This document shows positions 15,748 to 23,015 of a DNA stretch of 33,510 nt, piece by piece. The stretch covers positions 1-33,510 of the forward strand of contig JAIPFP010000041.1 of the NCBI GenBank assembly GCA_021736575.1. Direction: 5' to 3'. Both the position numbers and the translations under genes were made by a program. Origin of the DNA: Pirellula sp. (GTDB lineage: Bacteria; Planctomycetota; Planctomycetia; Pirellulales; Pirellulaceae). Under the pieces are notes generated by a model. That model saw only the letters and a list, made by a program, of their open reading frames with translations, was not told where the DNA came from and made no database searches. How positions within the stretch are numbered: position 1 is the stretch's first letter; the number at the start of each line of letters is the position of its first letter.

Positions 15748-16839
15748 GTGAATGACGAAGACTCAAGCCAATCTGTATCAGAGGTTCAATCGGGAATACT
15801 TGAATCTAGAGCCCTATTTATCGATACATCCGAGTACGAGCGACTTTCATATGCATTCGGAGTAGGGACACTCGCAATCCTATCAACACACAATCGAGTA
15901 ACACTCTTACTACCTGAGGTCGTTGAGTCGGAGATTCGCGACCATTTCAAGAAGGCCGCACAAGAGTCTGTGAGGCTACACAAGACTTTTTCCGACCAGG
16001 CGAGAGTGCTTCGCAATCTTGATGATCCGAAACTAGGGTTGGTTTTCACTAAATTCGTTGCGGATGAAGTAACCAAAGCATTGACTATCGCCTTCGAGAA
16101 GTTCACCGACATGATGACCACGATCAAGCTTCCCGTATCGACAGTAGATCCCAAAGTGGTATTCGATCGCTACGTGGCAACGCTCCCGCCGTTCAACTCA
16201 GGAAAAAAGAAACATGAATTCCCTGATGCGTTCGCACTAGAATCAATCAGAAACTGGGCAGTTGCAGAAGGTCGTAAGGTTTATGTGGCATCACAAGACA
16301 ACGGGATGAAAGAATACTGCGATGAAGTCCCTGAGTTAGTTTATGTTCAGAGCGTCGACCAGTTTCTCGACTTGGCGATCCGTGAGGATCAGGAGACTGC
16401 GTCGAAACTGAGAACCGTTATCGATGCCAATCAAGATTCAATCGAATCGTTCATTGAAGCCGATTTTCCGAGCCTTGGCTTTTTCGTCGACGATCGCGAG
16501 GGCGACGTTAACGAAGTCAGCGTCAACGAAATCGAGATTCACGCAATGTCCATCGTAAAATTGGATGCAGGTGTTGCGACAGTAGAACTCGATTTAACAA
16601 TTAAGTTTGTAGCAGATGTAAGTTACGACGACATTGAGCATGGCATTTACGACAGCGACACAAAATCTCTCTGGACCCAGCAAGAGACTGGAGAGTGGGA
16701 ACGAGAATACTACGGCAGTGCCGTGATTTACGTTTCGCTGGATGACGCTGACCCAACCAAGCTGACAATAAAGTCGTTTCAGATTAATGATGGAGAGGAT
16801 ATTGCACTTTCCTTTGATGATGGCTGGCCCTACAAGTAG
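15748..16839 (+). CDS. PIN-domain protein (DUF4935-like)
   Basis: 363 residues from a GTG preceded by AAGGAAG. The PIN fold acidic set is present: D26 in LFIDTSEY, E62 in VVESEI, D160 in FPDAFAL and D184 in VASQDNGM, so nuclease activity is plausible. A beta-rich C-terminal domain of about 150 residues follows (from LGFFVDDREGD). PIN domains are metal-dependent RNases and often toxins. At 363 residues this is much larger than VapC and matches the DUF4935 group, which occurs in defence islands. It shares a transcription unit with the XRE regulator and lies next to the restriction operon and the recombinase cassette. No classical small antitoxin gene is visible beside it. Confidence 0.8.
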   Translation: MNDEDSSQSVSEVQSGILESRALFIDTSEYERLSYAFGVGTLAILSTHNRVTLLLPEVVESEIRDHFKKAAQESVRLHKTFSDQARVLRNLDDPKLGLVFTKFVADEVTKALTIAFEKFTDMMTTIKLPVSTVDPKVVFDRYVATLPPFNSGKKKHEFPDAFALESIRNWAVAEGRKVYVASQDNGMKEYCDEVPELVYVQSVDQFLDLAIREDQETASKLRTVIDANQDSIESFIEADFPSLGFFVDDREGDVNEVSVNEIEIHAMSIVKLDAGVATVELDLTIKFVADVSYDDIEHGIYDSDTKSLWTQQETGEWEREYYGSAVIYVSLDDADPTKLTIKSFQINDGEDIALSFDDGWPYK

Positions 16840-16868
16840 ATCGGCCCCACAGCAAAGGCGAGCACTCA

Positions 16869-17288
16869 TTAGGATCGGTTGTGAGCCGGCTGACTCCAAG
16901 CGATTCTCTGTTTCCGCCAATCTGGACATGCACATAGCTTTTGAATTGCTTTGAGCCGAGTCTCACTTGTCGGCGAGCAGCCAAAGGTTGAAAATAACAG
17001 CTCTTCCTGAATCTCGGGTGCGAGCAGTCGCAAGTTCATGATCTGCGTAACCCTCGCCCGCGTCACGTGGCCTAGTCGGGCAAGATCGGCATAGTCTGTC
17101 ACGACGCCTTGTCTGATGAGATCCTCGAAGTGGATCGCTAGAGCCATGTAACGTGAGATGCGAGGAATGCGCTCAATTGCTGGTTTGGATTCGTCCAATT
17201 GGCGTGCGCCTTCAACCATTCGTTTCTTGGCTCCACGCCCGCGTTGCTGAACGGTAAAATGAAAGTCGACACTTACTGGTTTATTCAT
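16869..17288 (-). CDS. Helix-turn-helix protein of the recombinase cassette
   Basis: 139 residues. A ParB/KorB-type helix-turn-helix is visible at about 64-85 (DYADLARLGHVTRARVTQIM), followed by NLRLLAPEIQEELL. The N terminus is basic. Its ATG overlaps the recombinase stop (ATGA), so it is translationally coupled as the last cassette gene. Similar small HTH proteins follow serine recombinases in planctomycetes and myxobacteria. It may act as a directionality or accessory DNA-binding factor, which is inference. Convergent with the PIN gene, 29 bases away. Confidence 0.8.
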   Translation of the reverse strand: MNKPVSVDFHFTVQQRGRGAKKRMVEGARQLDESKPAIERIPRISRYMALAIHFEDLIRQGVVTDYADLARLGHVTRARVTQIMNLRLLAPEIQEELLFSTFGCSPTSETRLKAIQKLCACPDWRKQRIAWSQPAHNRS

Positions 17289-18859
17289 GATGCAACCTCG
17301 TGTAACTGTGGACGGTTTTCCATGGCAATTGTCTTGATGCCATCAGGATGAAAGGTGATCGTCACGCGACCCGTCGAGCCGTCGTAATCGATCTGCTTGA
17401 CGATCAGCTGTACGATCCGCGATTGTTCGCGGACTGTGAGCGATTCCCAGATCGGTACGAAACTGGTGAGCGCCTTCACAACATCGTCGCGTGTCAGCGT
17501 CTGGGCCTGCAGCGCTTGCACTTTTGCGGTGACAATCGCGTGTCGATGTTCTGCCCGATGAAGGCTTTCGTGCCAATCAGCCAATTGTTCGAGCGACTTT
17601 GAACTTGGATCACCGGGCTTGATCGTTGGAGCTGCAATTCGGATTGCTTCATTCCAATACTCCAGCTCCTTCACAAGCCCGTCCCGTTCGGCCACAAGTA
17701 CCCCAAGTTCGCGTTCAAATTGAATCTTGGCTTGTTCCACAACTTCGTCGACCATCGCCGCGTCGTGGCCAACGTGGCGTATTTTGTCCACGACAAACTT
17801 CTCGATCTCAGCGGCCGGCACCGACTTCGATTTGCAATTTTTCCAACCGCGTTTCTGAGCCTTCATGCAGACGTAGTAACGGTAGCGTTTGGTGCCATTC
17901 TTGGTGGTATGAGTCGGTGTCATCGAACAGTCGCAACAAGCGCATCGAAGGATTCCTTTGAGCAGTGCACCGAATTTGTTTCTCGCTTCGACACCGCCAG
18001 TGCGGCCGTTTCGCCGGAGAAGCGATTGCACCTTCTGCCAAACATCCGCGTCGATAATCGCGTCCTGCTCACCTTCGTTGATTTCATCCTTGTAGCCAAG
18101 CTTACCGATGTACGTCACATTGGTGAGCAGGCGGAATAGCGTCGCTTTGGTGAATTGCGAGCCGCCTCGCTGTGTTCCCTTCCGTGTCTGCCACACCTTG
18201 TTTGTCCAGCCACGTTGGTCCAACTCGGCGATCGTCGCCATGATCGATTGCTTCTCGAGGTAGAGATCGTAGATGGCTCGCACCTTGTTGGCTTCGAACT
18301 CATTGATCTTTAGCTTGCCGCCTTGGCCGTCGATATCGTATCCGAGCAACGGCATACCACCCGACCATTTTCCTTTACGTCGAGCTGCAGCGATCTTGTC
18401 ACGGGTTCTTTCCGAGATAAGCTCACGCTCGAATTGTGCGAACGATAGCAGCACGTTGAGCATCAACCTACCCATTGAGTTGGTCGTGTTAAACTGCTGC
18501 GTCACGCTTACGAAAGCGACTTGGTTGCGTTCGAAGACTTCGAGCATCCGAGCGAAGTCCATCAAAGAGCGACTCAGTCGGTCGACCTTGTAGACCACCA
18601 CGCAATTCACTTTGCCGGCTTCAATGTCCGCCAGCAGTTTCCTAAGGGCCGGACGATCCATGTTACCACCGGTGAATCCACCATCGTCGTATCGATCAGG
18701 CACACAATGCCATCCTTCTTGCGTCTGGCTCTTGATATACGCCTCGGCGCATTCACGCTGGGCGTCAAGCGAATTGAACTCCTTGTCGAGGCCCTCGTCT
18801 GTTGACTTGCGAGTGTAGATTGCACAGTTCAGTTGACGGTTGTTGGCTTGCTTGCTCAT
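17285..18859 (-). CDS. Large serine recombinase
   Basis: 524 residues from the ATG at 18859, which follows GGAGG by 6 bases and overlaps the previous stop in TGATG. The resolvase catalytic domain holds the nucleophile at about S19 in IYTRKSTDEG, plus the DRLSRS and SFAQFERELISERTRDK motifs. The recombinase domain follows (about 160-260) and then a zinc beta ribbon with Cys pairs (ILRCACCDCSM, later YYVCMKAQKRGWKNC), a coiled coil, and a short C-terminal region. This is the complete layout of large serine integrases, which join short att sites without needing homology. It is the likely mobility enzyme of the surrounding island. Its cassette's 5' end faces the 22-bp repeat at 19665-19686. Confidence 0.92.
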   Translation of the reverse strand: MSKQANNRQLNCAIYTRKSTDEGLDKEFNSLDAQRECAEAYIKSQTQEGWHCVPDRYDDGGFTGGNMDRPALRKLLADIEAGKVNCVVVYKVDRLSRSLMDFARMLEVFERNQVAFVSVTQQFNTTNSMGRLMLNVLLSFAQFERELISERTRDKIAAARRKGKWSGGMPLLGYDIDGQGGKLKINEFEANKVRAIYDLYLEKQSIMATIAELDQRGWTNKVWQTRKGTQRGGSQFTKATLFRLLTNVTYIGKLGYKDEINEGEQDAIIDADVWQKVQSLLRRNGRTGGVEARNKFGALLKGILRCACCDCSMTPTHTTKNGTKRYRYYVCMKAQKRGWKNCKSKSVPAAEIEKFVVDKIRHVGHDAAMVDEVVEQAKIQFERELGVLVAERDGLVKELEYWNEAIRIAAPTIKPGDPSSKSLEQLADWHESLHRAEHRHAIVTAKVQALQAQTLTRDDVVKALTSFVPIWESLTVREQSRIVQLIVKQIDYDGSTGRVTITFHPDGIKTIAMENRPQLHEVAS

Positions 18860-19356
18860 CACTTGCCTCCTTTCTTGTTTAGATTGAAAAAGTGATACCC
18901 GTTGCAGTGCTGGCCCGTGATCTTCTTGGCAACGGCGCTGAGCGTCTTATAGATCGCGCCTTCGTATTCAAAGCCGTTCTCCAGAACTAACACTAAGATC
19001 TTCTCGCCCTTGTAGACCCGCTCGAGTACTGATTTCGGCGGCGGAAGGCGATTGTCTTCTTCTGGCTGGACGAAACCTGTCACGGTATCTCCCGTGGGCT
19101 TCGGCATTGGCTTTACTGCTTTGGGCGCAGTCGTACGGATGTCGGTACCGCGAGCAAGTTCTGCTGCGCGACGCCTAGCTCGCTCTGAAATGTCGCCTTC
19201 GATGTTGGCCTGCATCTTCCAAGCGATGCGTTTGACGAGCCAGTGCTTATTGCGAGTGTTGGTAGGCTCGCCCCATGTCTCTTGATACTTCTCTCGTAAC
19301 TGCCCCACCGTCATACGGTGGAGCAGTGCGACCTCTTTGTCGATGTCTAGTTGCAT
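18859..19356 (-). CDS. DUF2924 protein of the recombinase cassette
   Basis: 165 residues from the ATG at 19356, preceded by TGGAGAAA. A GTG start at 19383 is possible but overlaps the upstream gene and lacks a ribosome site. The segment LRERYQE-like (MTVGQLREKYQETWGE) then NKHWLVKRIAWKMQ is the DUF2924 signature. The C-terminal half (VYKGEKILVLVLENGFEYEG, then AVAKKITGQHCNGYHFFNL) resembles a small modified-DNA or SAND-like domain. The family is found almost only next to serine recombinases in planctomycetes and alphaproteobacteria. The biochemical role is unknown; a recombination accessory factor is likely. Confidence 0.85.
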   Translation of the reverse strand: MQLDIDKEVALLHRMTVGQLREKYQETWGEPTNTRNKHWLVKRIAWKMQANIEGDISERARRRAAELARGTDIRTTAPKAVKPMPKPTGDTVTGFVQPEEDNRLPPPKSVLERVYKGEKILVLVLENGFEYEGAIYKTLSAVAKKITGQHCNGYHFFNLNKKGGK

Positions 19357-19379
19357 TGATTTCTCCAGAGAAAACGGAC

Positions 19380-19592
19380 TCACTGGTCGTTAACCACGTT
19401 GGTCACAGAGAGCACGCTTCCCGAAGAAACCTCAAGGCAAGCTGTTGGCAATACTTCTGGATCGTTGGCGATTTCTGAATCCGGAATCGCTACACGCGAT
19501 TTCATCCGAACGATGCCGGCCGCCAGAATCGCTGCGATTTCCGATCGCCGCACCGGCCCTGATAGGGAAGAAGGGGGAACAGTCGAGAGCAA
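19380..19592 (-). CDS. Small conserved protein heading the recombinase cassette
   Basis: 70 residues. The core RRSEIAAILAAGIVRMKSRV matches short proteins I have seen ahead of DUF2924-recombinase pairs in planctomycetes; function unknown. A strong Shine-Dalgarno, GGAGGT, lies 5 bases before TTG at 19592, so TTG is the likely start. GTG at 19556 is an alternative. The stop lies 24 bases before the DUF2924 ATG, consistent with a four-gene operon. Confidence 0.65.
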   Translation of the reverse strand: MLSTVPPSSLSGPVRRSEIAAILAAGIVRMKSRVAIPDSEIANDPEVLPTACLEVSSGSVLSVTNVVNDQ

Positions 19593-19646
19593 CTCGCACC
19601 TCCATGATCAACGCCGCTATAATCGCCGGCTCGAAGACAGACATTC

Positions 19647-19665
19647 GCGGCCACAACAGCCGCGT
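19647..19665. promoter_or_regulatory. Short hairpin abutting the right repeat
   Basis: CGCGGC and GCCGCG arms around a seven-base loop, directly next to the 22-bp repeat and about 60 bases upstream of the cassette start. It could be part of the recombinase binding region or of the mRNA leader. Confidence 0.4.
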
Positions 19666-19686
19666 CTATCTGTAGGAATACCCGGT
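19665..19686. repeat. Right copy of 22-bp direct repeat (candidate att site or promoter)
   Basis: 21 of 22 identical to 2463-2484, with TGACGG again 13 bases further on. It lies 73 bases upstream of the recombinase cassette's first start codon and 93 bases upstream of the divergent HEPN-like gene. A site beside the integrase gene is the classic attachment-site position; a shared element promoter is the alternative. Confidence 0.6.
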
Positions 19687-19779
19687 GCGAGTTCGAAATG
19701 ACGGAATAGGGTGCCTTCGAGATCGGTACTAGACAGAAATTGCCCCTTACTTCTATTAAAAAATTATCCGAGCAAGCAA

Positions 19780-20505
19780 ATGACCGACTCGTCTGCAGTG
19801 GAAAATCACTATTTCAGTCTTGCAGAAAAATGCGCAGGAATTGTCAAGACGTCGCTCGGTGATCCACAGAGATCAGCTCAGCAGGGCACAAGCGGCGAAT
19901 TCCTGTTGGAACTTGAGGTGTGGGTTCAAGCAGTTACACCAAGTAAATGTTCCGAACTGATCAAATCAGCAGCATTTGAATACCAATTTGCCTTGTTGGC
20001 AGTGTCGCAGGGACAGTATCGGAACGCGTTTAAAGGGCTTCGCTTAACACTTGAACTGATTTTGCAGTCGGTCCAGCTTTCAACCGATGAGGTCAAACTT
20101 CGTCAATGGTTGAACGGCAAAGCAGATACATCGTGGGCTGCAATAATGGATGACGAGAGAGGAGTGTTTTCGCGTTGTGTTGCCGATGCATTCAATCAAT
20201 CATTTCTGGATGACATAAAGCACTTTGCCAGTATTGCAGCAAGAGTGTATCGAGATTTGTCGCAATATGTACATGGAAACATTGGAGCAACGTCGGCGGT
20301 ACTCGAATTCGACAACTCCATGTTCGAAAGATTTCACAATCAGGCAGATCTAGTTGCGTACGTCTCATCATTTGCGTTAACTCTGAGGCACGTCACTGAT
20401 GAATTGCCAATTGAGCGACTACGCGAGCTGGACAAACACATAAGCGTGAGACTTGGAAATCTGGAGTCTGTCCGAAATCTACTTTTATTTTTGAACGCAG
20501 AGTAA
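19780..20505 (+). CDS. Small helical protein with HEPN-like R-x6-H motif
   Basis: 241 residues from the ATG at 19780; the frame could start at 19711, but that adds residues unlike the rest. The protein is all-helical with YRDLSQYVHGNIG at about 157-169, giving R158-x6-H165, the R-x4-6-H signature of HEPN ribonuclease domains, within a long helix as expected. The preceding helices (FEYQFALLAVSQGQYRNAFKGLRLTLELI) resemble the HEPN four-helix core. It is directly followed, two bases later, by a P-loop ATPase gene. HEPN-ATPase pairs are common in abortive-infection and toxin systems, where the RNase is controlled by the ATPase. No family name could be assigned with certainty. Confidence 0.65.
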   Translation: MTDSSAVENHYFSLAEKCAGIVKTSLGDPQRSAQQGTSGEFLLELEVWVQAVTPSKCSELIKSAAFEYQFALLAVSQGQYRNAFKGLRLTLELILQSVQLSTDEVKLRQWLNGKADTSWAAIMDDERGVFSRCVADAFNQSFLDDIKHFASIAARVYRDLSQYVHGNIGATSAVLEFDNSMFERFHNQADLVAYVSSFALTLRHVTDELPIERLRELDKHISVRLGNLESVRNLLLFLNAE

Positions 20506-20507
20506 TC

Positions 20508-22121
20508 ATGCAGAGTTTTAAAATTCGAACCGAGGATTTCAAGGAAACGGAAATCCTAGGCAACTACGTGCAGACGGCACGCGACAAGGGAATCGTTAGC
20601 GCCCTGATGTCCAACACTCCTACAATTGTTGAGGGGAGTAGAGGGACGGGGAAGTCTTTCTTACTCCGCGTGGCAAAAGCTCTGTTGTTACAGACCTTTC
20701 CCTCGGATCGAGTACTGCCGGTATATGTTGCATTTGCCAAAAGTTCGCTCATCCAGACGACTGACAAGAATCAGTTTTTCCACTGGATGCTTGCGAGACT
20801 TTCCGCCGAGCTGATACGTGCACTGCGCAAGCAGGGACTTCTAGTCTCAAACCCAGACGGACTTTCGATAATCGGTGCAGGTGCCGTTGATTTAAAGAGC
20901 GACACATCGAATGTTGAGCAACTCGCAAAACGCTATGAGGAGTCTTACAAGTCTCCCGGCGAATCAATCGATCCGAACGCATTGCCTTCGATCGAAGATT
21001 TCAAAACGGCTGTAGAGGATTTGTGCGAATCGCTTTCCCTCGATCGTATCGTCGTAATGTTCGATGAGGCTGCACATATATTCCGTCCTGAACAACAGAG
21101 ACGCTTTTTCACGCTTTTTCGCGATTTGCGTTCCCCGTACATCAGTTGCAACGCTGCCGTGTACCCTGGGGTAACAATGTACGGAACAACTTTCGAAACA
21201 TCTCATGACGCGACAATCCTTGAAATTAACCGAAATCCATTCGACGTGAATTACCTGAGCGAGATGAGAGAAATTGTTGCTAAACAGGCCGATGCTAACT
21301 TCATGAAGTCTGTTGATGAAAATCGCTCAAATTTTGAAGCTCTCGCGTTTGCCGTGAGTGGGAATCCAAGGCTGCTTTTAAAGACAATCTCTTTGGCACC
21401 GAAACTAAAGAGCGGTGAGATTCGGGCAGTCTTCAGGGACTTTTACCGATCAGAAATTTGGTCAGAGCATACCGGCTTAGGAGACAAATACCCTGGCCAT
21501 CGGGAGTTGGTGGACTTCGGGCGGAGATTTGTAGAGGAAAATGTTATCCCCGAAACCCGCTCGAAAAATGAAGAATGGTTGCGAGAAAGTAAATCGATTG
21601 CAACAAATTTCTTTTGGATACATCGCGACGCTCCTGAGCAAGTCAAGGAATCTTTGAGGCTACTGGCGTACACAGGAATAGTAACCAAAACAGATTCAGG
21701 GATCGTGGCAACTCGATCGGAACTTGGCGATCGTTACTTCATCAATCTTGGTTGCCTAGTGGCCCCCTCAGCAAATCCGATTGAAGAGATCAATCAAATT
21801 GCGAGAAGGATCTCGATAAAGCGATTCACAGAATACGGGCGAGATCATTCCGCATTCAAAGATGCCCTGAGTGCAGTTTCGAGCAATGAAGAACCTGACA
21901 TGTCTTCGATCTTGAGTAGGCAACTTTCTAGAAGTGTGGACGTACTGGAGCTTTCCAAGTTTCAACGTGAGTCGTTATGCAGGCTCGGATTCGAAACCAT
22001 TGGTAAAGCTCTGGCGGCAGACGAAACGAGCTACCAAGCAGCAGACTATATCGGTCCAGTACGTTCAAGGCAGATGCGGAATGCAGTGATCGCATCAGTG
22101 CTGGAATACCTATCTGGTTAG
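20508..22121 (+). CDS. AAA/ORC-like P-loop ATPase paired with the HEPN-like protein
   Basis: 537 residues. Walker A is GSRGTGKS at 43-50; Walker B is IVVMFDEAAH at 181-190 with D186 and E187; a sensor-like strand, YISCNAAVYPGVT, follows near 211. This is the AAA/STAND/ORC1-Cdc6 arrangement. A winged-helix-like region is likely around 320-420. The last 50 residues (LCRLGFETIGKAL, then YIGPVRSRQMRNAVIASVLEYL) read as a helix-hairpin-helix, which suggests DNA binding. It starts two bases after the HEPN-like gene and is followed by a plus-strand terminator. Likely role: sensor/regulatory ATPase of a two-gene conflict system, which is inference from pairing and location. Confidence 0.75.
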   Translation: MQSFKIRTEDFKETEILGNYVQTARDKGIVSALMSNTPTIVEGSRGTGKSFLLRVAKALLLQTFPSDRVLPVYVAFAKSSLIQTTDKNQFFHWMLARLSAELIRALRKQGLLVSNPDGLSIIGAGAVDLKSDTSNVEQLAKRYEESYKSPGESIDPNALPSIEDFKTAVEDLCESLSLDRIVVMFDEAAHIFRPEQQRRFFTLFRDLRSPYISCNAAVYPGVTMYGTTFETSHDATILEINRNPFDVNYLSEMREIVAKQADANFMKSVDENRSNFEALAFAVSGNPRLLLKTISLAPKLKSGEIRAVFRDFYRSEIWSEHTGLGDKYPGHRELVDFGRRFVEENVIPETRSKNEEWLRESKSIATNFFWIHRDAPEQVKESLRLLAYTGIVTKTDSGIVATRSELGDRYFINLGCLVAPSANPIEEINQIARRISIKRFTEYGRDHSAFKDALSAVSSNEEPDMSSILSRQLSRSVDVLELSKFQRESLCRLGFETIGKALAADETSYQAADYIGPVRSRQMRNAVIASVLEYLSG

Positions 22122-22236
22122 TTCCGAGGGTCTGGGGAGCGGTTACGTATGCACATAACGCGAATTCGCTTATTGACGCTCAATTCGAATCCGTTCTCAC
22201 TTGGCTCTCGAACGATAACTCTGTGTTAACTCTGGA

Positions 22237-22279
22237 GGGACCCGAAAAGAGAGAGTCAGAGAGTTCGGGACCGATTTTT
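22237..22279 (+). terminator. Terminator after the HEPN-ATPase pair
   Basis: CCCGAA and TTCGGG arms (extended by GG/CC past an A-A mismatch) around a purine-rich loop, followed by GATTTTTC. It lies 116 bases after the ATPase stop on the same strand. Confidence 0.55.
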
Positions 22280-22404
22280 CGCACCGGCGGGCGCAACCTT
22301 GAAGGTTTCGTTCGAGAGACGGAAATCTCTCTGCAAACAGAGAGCGCGGCGGTTTGGGCCGGCGAAAGGCGAAAAGCGTTGGAAACCCGCGAATAACTGG
22401 GTAG

Positions 22405-22444
22405 AAACGAAAAACGCCCGGCGGTCGATCTCTCGACGCCGGGC
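22405..22444 (-). terminator. Rho-independent terminator of tRNA-Asn
   Basis: On the minus strand GCCCGGC and GCCGGGC arms, extended by GTCGA/TCGAC past a one-base bulge, with a four-base loop, then GTTTTTCGTTT. It begins about 40 bases after the tRNA 3' end. Confidence 0.8.
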
Positions 22445-22485
22445 CTTAAGTCTTTTGGTCGTCAAAGTTCGTACTTTGACGCAAG

Positions 22486-22558
22486 CTCCCCCGGGTGGGC
22501 TCGAACCACCGACACACGGATTAACAGTCCGTTGCTCTGCCAACTGAGCTACAAGGGA
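22486..22558 (-). tRNA. tRNA-Asn (anticodon GTT)
   Basis: 73 bases. Acceptor arms TCCCTTG and CGGGGGA pair fully with two G-U pairs; the D arm is GCTC/GAGC, the anticodon stem ACGGA/TCCGT with loop CTGTTAA, the T arm GGTGG/CCACC with loop TTCGAGC. The discriminator base is G and CCA is not encoded. It is on the minus strand with its own terminator downstream, and it marks the edge between the accessory region and the chromosomal genes. Confidence 0.93.
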
Positions 22559-23015
22559 ATTTGTTCTTTAACATCGCTCATTCCTACCTCGTATTCTCGA
22601 TTAAGGAATGCTTCCAATCCGACTTTTTCCAGATCGTACCGCAACTGCCTGAAATTTACATGCTTTGGATTGCCTCTGCAAGTCCGGATTTGCGATCACC
22701 TGCTTTCCAGCCTTACAACCTCCCATACAATCCGCACAATCCATCTACCAAAACCATTGTCTTGGAGCCGATTCTCGCCTCTTTGACTTTCGTCGCAAAT
22801 AGCTGATTTTCAGCAGCATTGCGCTTTCCCATGCGTTGAAACTAGTCGTTTCAAAGCTTTTCCAAACGGATAATCCTTCAATTTCAATCCTCATGACCCC
22901 TAAACTGGAACCCTTCGCCTTCGGATTCATCCAATAGAATGCTGCCGTCGTCCTGGTTTTTTCAATTTCGGGCTAGACTTGCGCTGACTAATGAAAATCC
23001 TTTTGCTGTTTGCGG
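22559..23015. other. Intergenic region upstream of the secreted dockerin protein
   Basis: No gene that I can support. It must contain the tRNA-Asn promoter (minus strand) and a plus-strand promoter. The one clear element is the dyad TTGAAAC-TAGTC-GTTTCAA at 22836-22854, which could be an operator about 160 bases before the next start. GCTGATTTTCAGC at 22802-22814 is a second small dyad. Confidence 0.5.
22836..22854. promoter_or_regulatory. Dyad TTGAAAC-N5-GTTTCAA
   Basis: Perfect seven-base inverted arms with a five-base spacer upstream of the secreted-protein gene; operator-like. No factor can be named. Confidence 0.4.

Larger units (their letters stand above)
22122..22485. other. Structured intergenic region at the island edge
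   Basis: No gene. It contains the terminator of the ATPase operon, a perfect CTCTCTG/CAGAGAG hairpin (22327-22344), and the tRNA terminator. It is the probable boundary between island and chromosome. I found no copy of the tRNA 3' end to the left that would mark a tRNA-type att site within the window. Confidence 0.45.

Noticed and set aside
19432-19656. 74-residue minus-strand frame upstream of DUF2924
   Set aside because: It overlaps the better-supported 70-residue gene in another frame and lacks its ribosome site and conserved core.
22256-22547. Open frames on both strands across the tRNA gene
   Set aside because: They overlap the complete tRNA-Asn and its terminator; such read-through frames are common artefacts.
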